From NCBI RefSeq assembly GCF_002368415.1, contig NZ_AP018290.1:4415614-4479613 (forward strand): a stretch of 64,000 nt of DNA, in the 5' to 3' direction. This document shows, in pieces, positions 1 through 9,075 of this stretch; the stretch's first letter is position 1; the number at the start of each line of letters is the position of its first letter. This DNA comes from Calothrix sp. NIES-4105 (lineage in GTDB: Bacteria > Cyanobacteriota > Cyanobacteriia > Cyanobacteriales > Nostocaceae). The notes below the pieces were generated by a model. It was not told the DNA's origin and did no database searches. It was given only the letters and a program-made list of their open reading frames with translations. A program made the translations under genes and the position numbers.

Positions 1-323
1 TTAATCTTCAACAAATAAATAATAACTATGGTCATACTATCGGCGACCAAATATTATCTATAGCTGCAAAAGTAATTAAAGATACATTTAATGGGCAAAT
101 TGTCAGTCGGTGGGCTGGTGCGGAATTTATATTATGTTTGTATCAACTAGAGCTAGATATTGTTATAAATTTGGTATTCAACTGTATAGAGGAGATTAAA
201 CAAAAAGTATTAAAGAATAATCAAATCAAAGTCTTAATTAGTACTGGTGCTTCTCAGTGTATAAAAGACGGTACCAACTTAGAAACGCTGTATAACATAG
301 CTGCGTCGCGATGTAAAGAATGA
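1..323 (+). CDS. C-terminal part of a degenerate GGDEF-domain protein (5' end outside window)
   Basis: Only the 3' end lies here; the frame is open from base 3 to the TGA at 321-323. The translation resembles the second half of a diguanylate cyclase domain: a Y-G-H-x-x-G-D-x-x-L segment at the window start, then RWAGAEF where active cyclases have R-x-GGDEF. The first Gly and the metal-binding Asp of the signature are both Ala, so c-di-GMP synthesis is unlikely (inference from family knowledge) and a regulatory or scaffold role is more plausible. The stop overlaps the start of the hybrid kinase by 4 bases, so the two are probably co-translated and belong to one signalling unit. The N-terminal sensory or receiver domains cannot be seen. 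Confidence 0.75.
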   Translation, partial: NLQQINNNYGHTIGDQILSIAAKVIKDTFNGQIVSRWAGAEFILCLYQLELDIVINLVFNCIEEIKQKVLKNNQIKVLISTGASQCIKDGTNLETLYNIAASRCKE

Positions 324-3300
324 TGAAAAATCGAAGTGCGAGAAACAAAGGCAATGCGCGAAAACTTTGGCTACCGATTTTGGTAGGTGCCTGTGTATTT
401 ATTATTAATTTATTACTATGGCAGAGTTTTTTATATCAAGAACAACTTCAAATCAAAAGAAATATTAAAATAGTTACAGAAGGGATAAGGGAAAACATTT
501 CTTCTCAAATTATTACTCGTACTCATGCGCTTGAGCGAATGGCAGAGCGTTGGGAGTTTAGCGGTGGAACTTCTAGAGGACAGTGGGTTTCGGACGCAAT
601 AAATTATTTACGCGATTATAAAGGGTACCAGGCACTTGAATGGGTAGATAATTTGGGTTTTGTGCGTTGGATAATACCCCAAAAAGGTAATGAAGGAGTA
701 GAAAATCGCGCTTTGCTGTTTGAACCACAGCGTCAAAATGCGATGAATACAGCGCTCAAAACGGGTAATCCAAGTATGACGGGCGTAGTTTCTCTAATTC
801 AAGGTGGTAAGGGTTTTTTGATTTATGTACCTTTATTTTTAAAGAATAATACTTTTGTTATTAATCAAATCAACGGTGCTGTTCCACAGAATTTCGACGG
901 GTATATTGTTGGTGTACTTCAAAGTCAAACTATTCTCGATACGATTATAAATAAAAATTTAATGCACGAGTATGCAATCGCTATTTTTGATCAAGACAAG
1001 GAGTTTTATAGCAACGAACTTTATCGGCGCCTGAATGACAAATTTATTAATAAATGGAGCTATGAAACCTTAGTCGAACAGAACGGTGTAAAGTGGCGCC
1101 TGCGTGTGGCACCAACAAAAGCGCTCCTTGCCAAACAACATTCTCCTCTCACTGATATGATTTTAGTTGGCGGTTCTATAGCAGCCATTCTCATCGCATC
1201 CGTAGTATCTATGACCCTTAGTCTACGACGCTACGCAAGTAGAGTTGAGCAAAGTAACCTTAATTTATCGTGCGAAATTACCGAACGGCAAAAAGTAGAA
1301 GCATCGCTACAGCAATCCACCGCACAACTTGAAGACTTGTATAATAATGCACCTTGTGGTTATCATTCTCTAGATCAAGACGGTATATTTATTCAAATTA
1401 ATGATACCGAACTTAAATGGTTAGGTTACAAACGCGAAGAAGTAATAGGTAGAAAGGTAACAGATTTCTTCACTACCGAGAACCAGCTTGATTTTGAAAC
1501 AAGTTTTTCTGAACTCAAAACGCGCGGTTTTCAAAGAGATTTAGAACTTTTATTAATTCGTGCGGATGGAACAAAGATGCCTGTTCTTGTTAGTGCAACT
1601 GCGATTAAAGATGCAGCAGGAAACTTTGTAATGAGTCGAAGTACGCTTTTTGATATTAGCCAGCGTAAACAAGCTCAAGATGCACTTAAGATCAGCGAAG
1701 AGCGTTTTCGCAGTGCATTTGCAAACGCATCAATTGGAATGGCATTAGTTTCACCTGAAGGTCGCTGGTTACAAGTTAATGAGTCGTTGTGCCAAATGAT
1801 TGGTTATTCTAAGGAAGAATTATTAGCAACAACTTTTCAAGTAATTACGTATCCAGATGATTTAGAGATTGATTTGAAGTATGTGCATCAAATGCTCAAA
1901 GGGGAAATTTCTACTTATCAGATGGAAAAGCGGTATTTCCATAAACTTGGACATATAGTATGGATTTTACTAAGCGTCTCATTAGTCTGGGAAGCAGGCA
2001 ACCCGTTATATTTTGTAAGTCAAATTCAAGATATCACCGACCGTAAGCGCGCGGAATCTAAGTTACGAGAAGTTAGCATTGCTTTAGAAAGTGCTGTTGA
2101 AGGTATTGCTGAAATTGACGCGCGCGGATGTTACACTTATGTCAACCACGCATATGCAGAAATGCTTGACTATGAGCAAGAAGAACTGATTGGGGCGGAA
2201 TGGCAAATAACTGTTTACCTTGAAGACTTGGAAAAAGTAACATATGCTTATCAAGAGATGCTCAAAAAAGGTAAGGCAGAAGTAGAAGCTAGAGGATTAC
2301 GTAAAGATGGTTCGGTTTTTGACAAACAAGTGGTAATGGTCAGAAACTCTAATCAAGAAAAATTAACTGGTCACTACTGCTTTGTTAAAGATATTAGTGA
2401 CCGTCGCGAAGTCGAACGTCTTAAAGATGAGTTTGTATCGGTTGTCAGTCACGAATTACGAACTCCCCTAACTTCGATACGCGGTTCTTTAGGTTTAGTT
2501 GCGAATGGTGTTTTACAAACCCAACCTGAAAAAGCGCAGCGGATGTTAGAAATTGCCGTTAATAACAGTGATAGATTAATCCGTCTCATTAACGACATCC
2601 TTGATATTGAGCGTATCGAATCAGGTAAAGTAGTAATGAGCAAACAAATTTGCGATGCTGCTTTACTTATGACCCAATCAGCGGAAGTCATGCAAGCAAT
2701 GGCAGAAAAGGCAGGTGTAAACATAACAGTTAACCCTGTATCAGCAAGACTGTGGGCAGACCCAGACCGTATTATTCAGACTTTTACTAACCTGCTTAGT
2801 AATGCTATCAAATTTTCACCCTCTGGTAGTACGATTTTATTCACCGCAGTTAATGAGTCTACACAAGCTAACACCTACATCGTTTTTCAAGTCAAAGACC
2901 AAGGACGAGGTATACCATCCGATAAGTTAGAAGCTGTTTTTGGACGTTTTCAGCAAGTTGATGCTTCTGACTCTCGCAAAAAAGGTGGTACAGGCTTAGG
3001 GCTGGCGATTTGCCGTAGTATCATACAACACCATGATGGGCAAATTTGGGTGGAAAGCGAGCTATCTCAAGGCAGCACTTTTTATGTTTCTTTACCAATA
3101 CTAGCGGCGCCGGAGCCAACTATTTTACCAAATGATGCAAATAGACATCTAGTGCTAGTGTGTGATGATGATTACTCAGCTCGAGCAGTTATACAAACAA
3201 TGCTTGAAGAGCGAGGTTATCGAAGCATAGCAGCAGCATCGGGTTTGGAAGCTGTTGAAATTGCAACCCATTCATCACCAGATGTTATTCTTCTCAACCT

Positions 3301-3922
3301 AATGATGCCAGAAATGAATGGTTGGGAAGCTTTGACTGTACTAAAACAACAGCCAACAACCAAAAACATTCCTGTAATTATACTTAGTGGATTTATGCCT
3401 GATGCGAGATTAAGCACAAAACACCCAGAAGTAAACGATTGGATTATTAAGCCACCTAATGAGAATAACTTGTTTGAAGCGCTCGAACGCGCGTTATCAA
3501 CATCTAACGATAATAATTTAAAAGTTCTGATTGTAGAAGATGACCTAGACCTAGCACAAGTCTTAATCGCAATATTTGAACGCTATGGTATAGAAGCTCA
3601 CCATGCTCGTAATGGACGCGAAGCCATCCAGCTAAGTCAATGTTTGACACCTTATTTATTGGTACTTGATATCGGACTACCCGACTTTGACGGGTTTGCA
3701 GTTGTAGACTGGTTGCGACATCACAATCATTTACATCAAGTACCTTTAGTAGTATACAGCGCAAAAGATTTAACTAAAGCTGACTGCGACAGATTAAACT
3801 TAGGGCAAACTTTATTTTTAACCAAAGCCAGAGTTACACCCGAAGAATTTGAACAGCGCGCACTCGGATTACTTAATTGTATTGTTTCTGGTGAAAAGGA
3901 AGGGCGCCGTAATGGTAAATAA
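320..3922 (+). CDS. CHASE-PAS hybrid sensor histidine kinase with two receiver domains
   Basis: A 1200-residue membrane kinase. Order: TM helix about 16-37, extracytoplasmic CHASE-like sensor to about 275, second TM about 278-300, three PAS domains (about 330-450, 460-577, 585-700), HisKA with the phosphoacceptor in SHELRTPLTS (His about 711), HATPase with GRGIP and GGTGLGL motifs (about 820-930), then two receivers (about 940-1055 and 1065-1190). The first receiver keeps the acidic CDDD pocket but reads LLNLMMPEMNG where the phosphoacceptor Asp should be (Asn about 992), so it cannot be phosphorylated normally. The second reads VLDIGLPDFDG and looks functional. ATG at 320 overlaps the preceding stop; a second ATG follows at 323. 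The next receiver protein starts inside its 3' end, which suggests a phosphorelay. Ligand unknown. Confidence 0.92.
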   Translation: MMKNRSARNKGNARKLWLPILVGACVFIINLLLWQSFLYQEQLQIKRNIKIVTEGIRENISSQIITRTHALERMAERWEFSGGTSRGQWVSDAINYLRDYKGYQALEWVDNLGFVRWIIPQKGNEGVENRALLFEPQRQNAMNTALKTGNPSMTGVVSLIQGGKGFLIYVPLFLKNNTFVINQINGAVPQNFDGYIVGVLQSQTILDTIINKNLMHEYAIAIFDQDKEFYSNELYRRLNDKFINKWSYETLVEQNGVKWRLRVAPTKALLAKQHSPLTDMILVGGSIAAILIASVVSMTLSLRRYASRVEQSNLNLSCEITERQKVEASLQQSTAQLEDLYNNAPCGYHSLDQDGIFIQINDTELKWLGYKREEVIGRKVTDFFTTENQLDFETSFSELKTRGFQRDLELLLIRADGTKMPVLVSATAIKDAAGNFVMSRSTLFDISQRKQAQDALKISEERFRSAFANASIGMALVSPEGRWLQVNESLCQMIGYSKEELLATTFQVITYPDDLEIDLKYVHQMLKGEISTYQMEKRYFHKLGHIVWILLSVSLVWEAGNPLYFVSQIQDITDRKRAESKLREVSIALESAVEGIAEIDARGCYTYVNHAYAEMLDYEQEELIGAEWQITVYLEDLEKVTYAYQEMLKKGKAEVEARGLRKDGSVFDKQVVMVRNSNQEKLTGHYCFVKDISDRREVERLKDEFVSVVSHELRTPLTSIRGSLGLVANGVLQTQPEKAQRMLEIAVNNSDRLIRLINDILDIERIESGKVVMSKQICDAALLMTQSAEVMQAMAEKAGVNITVNPVSARLWADPDRIIQTFTNLLSNAIKFSPSGSTILFTAVNESTQANTYIVFQVKDQGRGIPSDKLEAVFGRFQQVDASDSRKKGGTGLGLAICRSIIQHHDGQIWVESELSQGSTFYVSLPILAAPEPTILPNDANRHLVLVCDDDYSARAVIQTMLEERGYRSIAAASGLEAVEIATHSSPDVILLNLMMPEMNGWEALTVLKQQPTTKNIPVIILSGFMPDARLSTKHPEVNDWIIKPPNENNLFEALERALSTSNDNNLKVLIVEDDLDLAQVLIAIFERYGIEAHHARNGREAIQLSQCLTPYLLVLDIGLPDFDGFAVVDWLRHHNHLHQVPLVVYSAKDLTKADCDRLNLGQTLFLTKARVTPEEFEQRALGLLNCIVSGEKEGRRNGK

Positions 3923-4292
3923 GCGTATTTTAATTATCGATGATGAAGATGATATTCGTGAAGTTGCTCAACTAACCCTCGAAGCGGTAGGTGGGTTTGA
4001 GGTTTTTACAGCAGAATCTGGCAGCGAAGGATTAGTAAAAGCACAAGCTGAACAACCTGATGCAATCCTCCTTGATGTGATGATGCCAGAAATGGACGGC
4101 ATTACAACCTTTAAAAATTTGCAAGCAAATCCTGTAACTAGTAACATCCCCGTAATTTTACTTACAGCGAAAGTTCAAGCAAGTGATCAACGTCGATTTG
4201 CGGAATTAGGTATTACCGGAATGGTCGCAAAACCCTTTGACCCTATGACCCTTACCGAGAAGGTAGCAGAAGCACTAGGTTGGCAGTACTAG
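3912..4292 (+). CDS. Single-domain CheY-like response regulator
   Basis: A stand-alone receiver of 126 residues. ILIIDDEDD gives the acidic pocket, AILLDVMMPEMDG the phosphoacceptor Asp, and LLTAK and KPFDP the conserved Thr and Lys. There is no output domain, so it should act by phosphotransfer or protein contact. An upstream in-frame ATG at 3849 lies deep inside the kinase gene. I chose ATG 3912 because a purine-rich GGAAGG lies just upstream and the protein then begins directly at the receiver fold (MVNKRILIIDD). The start overlaps the kinase stop by 11 bases, so translation is coupled. It is the likely partner of the kinase HisKA domain or its C-terminal receiver. Confidence 0.92.
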   Translation: MVNKRILIIDDEDDIREVAQLTLEAVGGFEVFTAESGSEGLVKAQAEQPDAILLDVMMPEMDGITTFKNLQANPVTSNIPVILLTAKVQASDQRRFAELGITGMVAKPFDPMTLTEKVAEALGWQY

Positions 4293-4840
4293 TATTGTAT
4301 GTCATTAGGTAGGTACGTAGTAGCGCGGAGAGCGCAAAAAGTATTAAAAATATTTACAGCGCCGCATACGCGCGAAAGTGTTAATTATATTTAGAGGGCT
4401 AAAGCCCAACTACGTACTATTCTTCACGACTTCTTCACTATTAGACTTTAATCTAAAAATTAAGCCAGGTTGAGCAGATAAATTTGATCCAAATTTATTA
4501 CTAGCACTGGGCTTCTAGTCGAAGCGCTTAGTTTGATGTTATTCCCTGTTGTATCTTATTTATTGTGTAATTATATTGGCACTTAGTGTGATCTAGTTCC
4601 CTATTATGACTCCTTTATAATCTTGTCGGCTAAATATCCTCCCATTTATATCTAAGACATCTACCTTGTGGTGCTACAAAGTAAATATCTTAGATATTTT
4701 TATTTTCATACTGCTTAATGTGAAAAACTATTTTTGTAAAAAGTGATTCCTATTCGTAAAAAATGAACATGCTAAAATACAGCGACTTCAACACTAGCAC
4801 ATTCAAGTCAACTGGGTTTTTATACGCATCTAAGGAAATA
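4293..4840. other. Spacer with a palindromic repeat and no clear gene
   Basis: A spacer of 548 bases between the two CheY-like genes. An imperfect inverted repeat has arms GTACGTAGT (4313-4321) and ACTACGTAC (4409-4417). It encloses the hairpin GGGCT-AA-AGCCC (4396-4407), a small dispersed repeat type in Nostocales. The rest is A+T rich, with no convincing coding frame. The second regulator probably has its own promoter here, but I cannot place one with confidence. Confidence 0.6.
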
Positions 4841-5230
4841 ATGCCAGTCACAATTAAACATGTTTTAATTATCGATGACGAAGAAGATATTCGCGAAGTT
4901 GCAGAACTAACGCTACAAACAATGGGTGGTTGGGAAGTTACTACTGCTGCTTCTGGTATTGAAGGTTTGACTATAGCTCGCGCGCAACAACCAGATGCTA
5001 TTTTGCTAGATATGATGATGCCAGATTTAGATGGAATAGCTACTTTAACGCTTTTACGGGCAACTCCAGAAACGCAACATATTCCAGTCATTTTAATTAC
5101 GGCAAAAGAAAAAAACGTTGACCGAACTCGGTTAGCAGAATTAGGCGTGACAACTATTATTGGTAAGCCTTTTGACCCTATGACTCTAGCCGAACAAGTT
5201 GCCAATAACTTAGGTTGGACTTATAGCTAA
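4841..5230 (+). CDS. Single-domain CheY-like response regulator, paralogue of the preceding one
   Basis: A receiver-only protein of 129 residues. It has IDDEED, AILLDMMMPDLDG with the phosphoacceptor Asp, LITAKEK and GKPFDPMTLAEQVA. It is clearly paralogous to the regulator ending at 4292: both share the EDIREVAELTL-type helix and the KPFDPMTL end. An ATG at 4763 in the same frame would add 26 unconserved residues. The ATG at 4841 is preceded by TAAGGAAATA, a good ribosome binding site, and starts right at the fold. It is separated from the kinase operon by 548 bases and is probably transcribed independently or as a tail of that operon. The output partner is unknown. Confidence 0.9.
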   Translation: MPVTIKHVLIIDDEEDIREVAELTLQTMGGWEVTTAASGIEGLTIARAQQPDAILLDMMMPDLDGIATLTLLRATPETQHIPVILITAKEKNVDRTRLAELGVTTIIGKPFDPMTLAEQVANNLGWTYS

Positions 5231-5310
5231 ATAGACATGCACAAAGAAATTTTTTCCTTCACTGGTTCTTCACTTTTTCGCTGTAATTTAGAAGATGAAG
5301 GAACCAAGCA

Positions 5311-5400
5311 ATGAGATTAATCACTAACAAACACATGATTAACTCTACGAACGGTACTTCATACTCACCAGAGATTGTGAAGTGGGAGATGATAAGCTAA
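5311..5400 (+). CDS. Possible 29-residue peptide
   Basis: A short frame from ATG 5311 to TAA 5398-5400 in the spacer after the second regulator, with GAAGGA about 10 bases upstream. The peptide begins MRLITNKHMINSTNG and shows no motif or membrane segment. It may be chance; support is only the start context and its isolation from other genes. Confidence 0.22.
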   Translation: MRLITNKHMINSTNGTSYSPEIVKWEMIS

Positions 5401-5518
5401 CCCCCATCTCCCCCTATTTTTAAAAATCCAAGTTTCTATTATTTGCATCAATATTAGTTCGCGCGCACAATTCTCCGCGCGATTATTATCTTTTTACCTT
5501 AAATAAAAAACACCAGCT

Positions 5519-5953
5519 ATGTATAACCAAGATTTTGAGCAAAATATCCAAGATTTCGATACAGCGGTTAATTTACTTGTTAATGTTCTAAAGCTTCAAG
5601 ATAGAGATTTGGTAAAAGTTTGTGAAGAAGCGTTAACTCATTTGCTTGGTAATGAAGAAACAACGCATATGATAAATGCAGCAATGTTTCAACTAGCAGA
5701 AACTGCTCCTGAAACTTGTTATTGGACTTGGCATAATTTTCCAGAGTTACAGGTATGTATGGATTTAAAAGAGCATGTTAGTATGTTTGTCGCTCAAAAA
5801 TTAATTCAGAAAGGTTTTATTTTAGGTAAAGATTTTAGCACAAATATATATGGTGAAATATTAGTTAGTCGAGCAACTAGAGTAACTTTAATGCTTGATT
5901 GTTCGCCTTCAGAATGGAAGTTTATTAAATCGGTTCTGCAAATTGCCTACTAA
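5519..5953 (+). CDS. Unknown 144-residue protein downstream of the signalling genes
   Basis: I do not recognise a family. The protein is acidic, mostly helical by eye in its first 70 residues (FDTAVNLLVNVLKLQDRDLVKVCEEAL), has no signal peptide or TM segment, and contains an aromatic patch YWTWHNFPEL about 70-80. ATG at 5519 lacks a strong ribosome binding site. The gene is followed by a clear intrinsic terminator at 6035-6068, which supports it as a real transcription unit. Its position beside two CheY-like regulators could mean a signalling output role, but that is only proximity. Confidence 0.6.
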   Translation: MYNQDFEQNIQDFDTAVNLLVNVLKLQDRDLVKVCEEALTHLLGNEETTHMINAAMFQLAETAPETCYWTWHNFPELQVCMDLKEHVSMFVAQKLIQKGFILGKDFSTNIYGEILVSRATRVTLMLDCSPSEWKFIKSVLQIAY

Positions 5954-6034
5954 TTTTTTCATTATATTAATATTCTAAATATTGGAAATATTCTAACTTT
6001 TTTATCAGTTATCTCTAGGTTTTAAGGGGCTACA

Positions 6035-6068
6035 GGTTAAAGGTGGATTTCTACCTTTAACCTTTTTT
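6035..6068 (+). terminator. Intrinsic terminator after the unknown 5519-5953 gene
   Basis: A stem GGTTAAAGGT (6035-6044) pairs with ACCTTTAACC (6053-6062), the inner loop can add a G-C and a G-U pair, and TTTTTT follows at 6063-6068. This is a textbook plus-strand rho-independent terminator, lying just before the convergent minus-strand gene end at 6111. Confidence 0.85.
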
Positions 6069-6110
6069 CTATTGTTGAGCCGACTCCGTTAACCTAAGCA
6101 TGGTAAGATG

Positions 6111-7787
6111 TTAACCAATAAAAACTTTTGCTTCGTATGGTTTTAACTCAGTAATCAAAACATGAGCGTCTTCAGAATTTGTAGCAACCTTGAAATCTGC
6201 CATTAAATCGTGCCAGCTATCACCATCGGGAAAGTGAGTAAGTTTATACTCGCTAAAATTTTGGTCTGAGAAATTTAGCACTACTACGACGCGCGCACCT
6301 GTATCACTCCAACGCAAATAAGCTAACACTTTTGCATCGGGGTTTTCGTGAAAGAATTCGATGTTATCAGATTTTAAAGCCGGATTTGTAACTCGTAAAG
6401 CAATCAATTTTTTGTAGTATTCAAATAAATCTTTATTTTCCTCACGTTCTAATAATGGCCAAGCAATCTTCTTGGGTTGTGTTACAGTTTGACTTTTACG
6501 CTTGTGTTCCCCAAATTCTTCTCCCATCCATAGCATTGGGGTACCCATCGCTGTTATTAACAAAACTGCTGCTAATTTTGCGCGCGTAAATGCTGCTTCA
6601 TCAAAAATGCCTCTATCCCCTAATTCCCTAAAAAGATGTTCTCGGTCGTGGGTTGCCAAATAATTGATTACATTTACCGTGCTTTCATACCCTTGTCTTC
6701 TAGGGTCTAATACTTGTTTGAGATTTTCTAAATCAAACTCTTCACCACAAATATTAGGTATAGCAAAATATCGGAAACTTTCATGCCAACACGCATCTAA
6801 TGGACCATCTGGCTTTGTAACATCACTTGTATCAGGGATGTGTTCGGCAATATTATAAAACGGTTTAGGGGCTGTATTTTTTTTTGCTTGAGTTGCCAAC
6901 CAATTCAAAAATTCAAAGTCTGCTAACTGCCTTACCGCATCGTAGCGAATTCCATCAATATGAAATTCTTCTACCCAATATTTTACAATATCACCAACAT
7001 ATTTCCATGCAGGCTTTACATCTAGCTTTTCATCATAGTTACTATAATTAAACTCAGGCCCCCAATAATTGTCAGGGTCTTCTGGATAGTGCATGTGTTC
7101 ATAATACCAGTAATTACGGTCGATTAACATTAAGGGGCACTCTTCATCAGTATGGTTATAAATACCATCCATAAGTACACGAATACCACGCTTGTGACAT
7201 TCATCAATAAACCGTTTTAAATCTTCGGTAGAACCATAACTTGACTCAGTAGCAAAAAAGTGACGTACTTTGTAACCCCAACTGTAATCACCAGGGTACT
7301 CGTTCACAGGCATTAACTCAATTGCATTAATACCTAGTTCTTTGAGATAATCTAATTTTTCGATAGCATCAACATATTTACCACGTCTATACTCATCAAC
7401 TTCGCCACCAGTAAAATCAGCAACGTGCATTTCATATACTACTAACTCGTGATTTTCAGGTAATGGTTGTTCATCGTACTGCCAAACATAAGTATCTACT
7501 ATTCTTTCACCACCCTTAATTCTAACTATACCTACAGTACGTTCCTCATCCACATCTCTAGCATAAGGGTCAATAACATCAACCCATTCATCAGGTTTGA
7601 AATTAGGACTTTTAGTTTGAACACGAAATTTATACTGGTAAACACCGTCTTCAATATCTACTTTTGTACGAAAATAACCGTCTTCTCCTTTGACCATTGG
7701 TATTTCTTTCCATTCGGAAAAAGACGCTATTAAAGCTGCTGCGTTGATGCGAGGAGCAAACAGATTGAATTCGATTGAGCTTGCCAT
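6111..7787 (-). CDS. GH13 alpha-amylase family enzyme with N-terminal CBM48 domain (paralogue 1)
   Basis: A 558-residue cytoplasmic glucan enzyme with no signal peptide. Residues about 1-105 form an early-set/CBM48 module (IEFNLFAPRINAAALIASF, GYFRTKV, YQYKFRV). The rest is a GH13 barrel: region I MDGIYNHTDE (about 207-214), region II GIRYDAVRQ with the nucleophile Asp about 283, region III YNIAEHIP with the acid/base Glu about 315, region IV LATHDRE with the transition-state Asp about 381. Region IV has THD where most members have NHD. Family knowledge suggests action on glycogen-type alpha-glucans (branching-enzyme-like or amylase-like); the exact reaction cannot be read. A close paralogue lies at 11594-13249, with the cyanophycin genes between them. 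Confidence 0.9.
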   Translation of the reverse strand: MASSIEFNLFAPRINAAALIASFSEWKEIPMVKGEDGYFRTKVDIEDGVYQYKFRVQTKSPNFKPDEWVDVIDPYARDVDEERTVGIVRIKGGERIVDTYVWQYDEQPLPENHELVVYEMHVADFTGGEVDEYRRGKYVDAIEKLDYLKELGINAIELMPVNEYPGDYSWGYKVRHFFATESSYGSTEDLKRFIDECHKRGIRVLMDGIYNHTDEECPLMLIDRNYWYYEHMHYPEDPDNYWGPEFNYSNYDEKLDVKPAWKYVGDIVKYWVEEFHIDGIRYDAVRQLADFEFLNWLATQAKKNTAPKPFYNIAEHIPDTSDVTKPDGPLDACWHESFRYFAIPNICGEEFDLENLKQVLDPRRQGYESTVNVINYLATHDREHLFRELGDRGIFDEAAFTRAKLAAVLLITAMGTPMLWMGEEFGEHKRKSQTVTQPKKIAWPLLEREENKDLFEYYKKLIALRVTNPALKSDNIEFFHENPDAKVLAYLRWSDTGARVVVVLNFSDQNFSEYKLTHFPDGDSWHDLMADFKVATNSEDAHVLITELKPYEAKVFIG

Positions 7788-7872
7788 GTATTTCGTCTGA
7801 TTTCTAATTGTAAATATTTATATATATTCGTAAAATTATTAAAAATACGATTCCTTCTAGAGATAGATGTGG

Positions 7873-7909
7873 TCAGATTCCTGACCTCTTTAAGAAGTCG
7901 GGAATCTGA
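7873..7909. repeat. Dispersed hairpin, CGACTTCTTTAAGAAGTCG family
   Basis: An inverted repeat with arms TCAGATTCCTGAC and GTCGGGAATCTGA around CTCTTTAAGAA. Related copies lie at 13510-13540 and 60961-61008, so this is a dispersed palindromic family. It sits between the cphB terminator and the start of the first GH13 gene. Confidence 0.75.
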
Positions 7910-7911
7910 AT

Positions 7912-7945
7912 GAAAAAAAAAGAGAAGTAGAATTAACTACTTCTC
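7912..7945 (-). terminator. Intrinsic terminator of cyanophycinase (minus strand)
   Basis: On the minus strand the stem GAGAAGTAG / CTACTTCTC (7922-7930 with 7937-7945, loop AATTAA on the plus strand) is followed by nine T residues (plus-strand A run 7913-7921). This is a strong rho-independent terminator for the leftward cyanophycinase gene ending at 8053. Confidence 0.85.
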
Positions 7946-7989
7946 CAATTGATGCATCTACTAAACTTTTTATTGTTATAATTAATAGC

Positions 7990-8050
7990 TGGTGCGTGAC
8001 GCTACAAGTTCTATAATTACGTTGAAATTTTTTCGTAGCGTCACGCAGCC
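7990..8050. repeat. Palindromic element with GCGTGACGCTAC arms
   Basis: Arms GCGTGACGCTAC (7993-8004) and GTAGCGTCACGC (8036-8047) enclose about 31 bases that include ACGTTGAAATTTTTT. A decayed copy lies at 15799-15865 and a good copy at 56736-56793. Copies sit directly against gene ends, here 3 bases from the cphB stop. Confidence 0.8.
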
Positions 8051-8052
8051 TA

Positions 8053-8907
8053 CTAGCTTACACCCACAGCTAATTCATTATTTTCATTATTTACTACTGA
8101 ACGACCATCTAGAATTGGTTTGTGAGTGCTAAGGTCAAATTTATAACCATGTGGTAATATGTGAAGACGGGCGCCGCAGAATGCTAGAGGTTCATCGCGC
8201 AGGATTTCATCGACGTTGTTGTGAACTAACTCGTTCTCGTCAACCACCGTGACAACACCTTCACCAACTACTTCTGCAATGTCACCTGTTATCGCTATTG
8301 CAGTATTTTCATCAATTCCAAAACCTAATACTGCTTCTTGCTGGGCAAGTGCTGAAATTAGGCGCCCTAAGCGACCGCGTTGTGAGAAATGTTGGTCAAT
8401 TACTATACCTGGCAAGAATCCCATACCAGGGCCAAGGTCTACACTATTTATCTTCGGATTAGTTTCTGAGTCACCCTCAACAATCATAATATCAGGCATT
8501 ACGGCTGCGCCCGCACTCGTTCCCCCGACCACAACGCCTTCCGCATAACGTCTGTGAATGGCTTGATCAATTTCGGTATCTTTAAGAATACTAGTAATAC
8601 GTGCTTGGTCACCACCTGTAAAAAATATACCTGTAGCCTCATCAATAGCTTTTAATGCAGTAGACGAAGAAGCATCTTCGCGCGTTTCAGTGTCAATAAT
8701 GCGGGCACTTTCGGCACCGAGACGTTCAAAAACGCGAATATAATTCTCTCCAACTTCTCTAGGCAATTCTGTAGCAGCGGTCATAATTACAACCTTGGCT
8801 TTTGTACCTCCAGCACGACGTACAAACTCACGAAGAATAATGCAATCACCCTGCTTATCTTCTGCCCCTCCAATAATAACAAGTTGGCGTTTAATTTCAT
8901 CTGGCAC
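8053..8907 (-). CDS. cphB: Cyanophycinase
   Basis: A 284-residue cytoplasmic serine exopeptidase of family S51. It cleaves cyanophycin (multi-L-arginyl-poly-L-aspartate) to beta-Asp-Arg dipeptides. The nucleophile elbow GGTSAGAAVM places the catalytic Ser at about 131. QLVIIGGAEDK near the start, the FTGGDQ segment near residue 97 and DQHFSQRGRLGRL are typical of the family. It starts with GTG at 8907, preceded by GGAGG seven bases upstream, an unusually strong site for this window. Length matches the family (about 270-300). It lies divergent to the cyanophycin synthetase at 9607 and upstream of its own terminator (7912-7945). The same gene order (cphB, small gene, divergent cphA2) is known for the second cyanophycin locus of Nostoc-type genomes. 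Confidence 0.95.
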   Translation of the reverse strand: MPDEIKRQLVIIGGAEDKQGDCIILREFVRRAGGTKAKVVIMTAATELPREVGENYIRVFERLGAESARIIDTETREDASSSTALKAIDEATGIFFTGGDQARITSILKDTEIDQAIHRRYAEGVVVGGTSAGAAVMPDIMIVEGDSETNPKINSVDLGPGMGFLPGIVIDQHFSQRGRLGRLISALAQQEAVLGFGIDENTAIAITGDIAEVVGEGVVTVVDENELVHNNVDEILRDEPLAFCGARLHILPHGYKFDLSTHKPILDGRSVVNNENNELAVGVS

Positions 8908-9075
8908 AGTATTGCCTCCCGATAACTATCTACAACACGGTTACAAAATAGACCGCTTTTTAATTGCCATTACATTGTCACAGATTGATGATAATTTTAC
9001 TCTCATACCAACGATACATTTTGAATACTCCCTCCTGAAGGGGCAACCAATTCATTTATTCAATTTTAGAAATTA

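Noticed and set aside
7873-7909. Terminator on the minus strand for cphB
   Set aside because: This hairpin is followed by A, not T, in the minus-strand direction; the better terminator is at 7912-7945.
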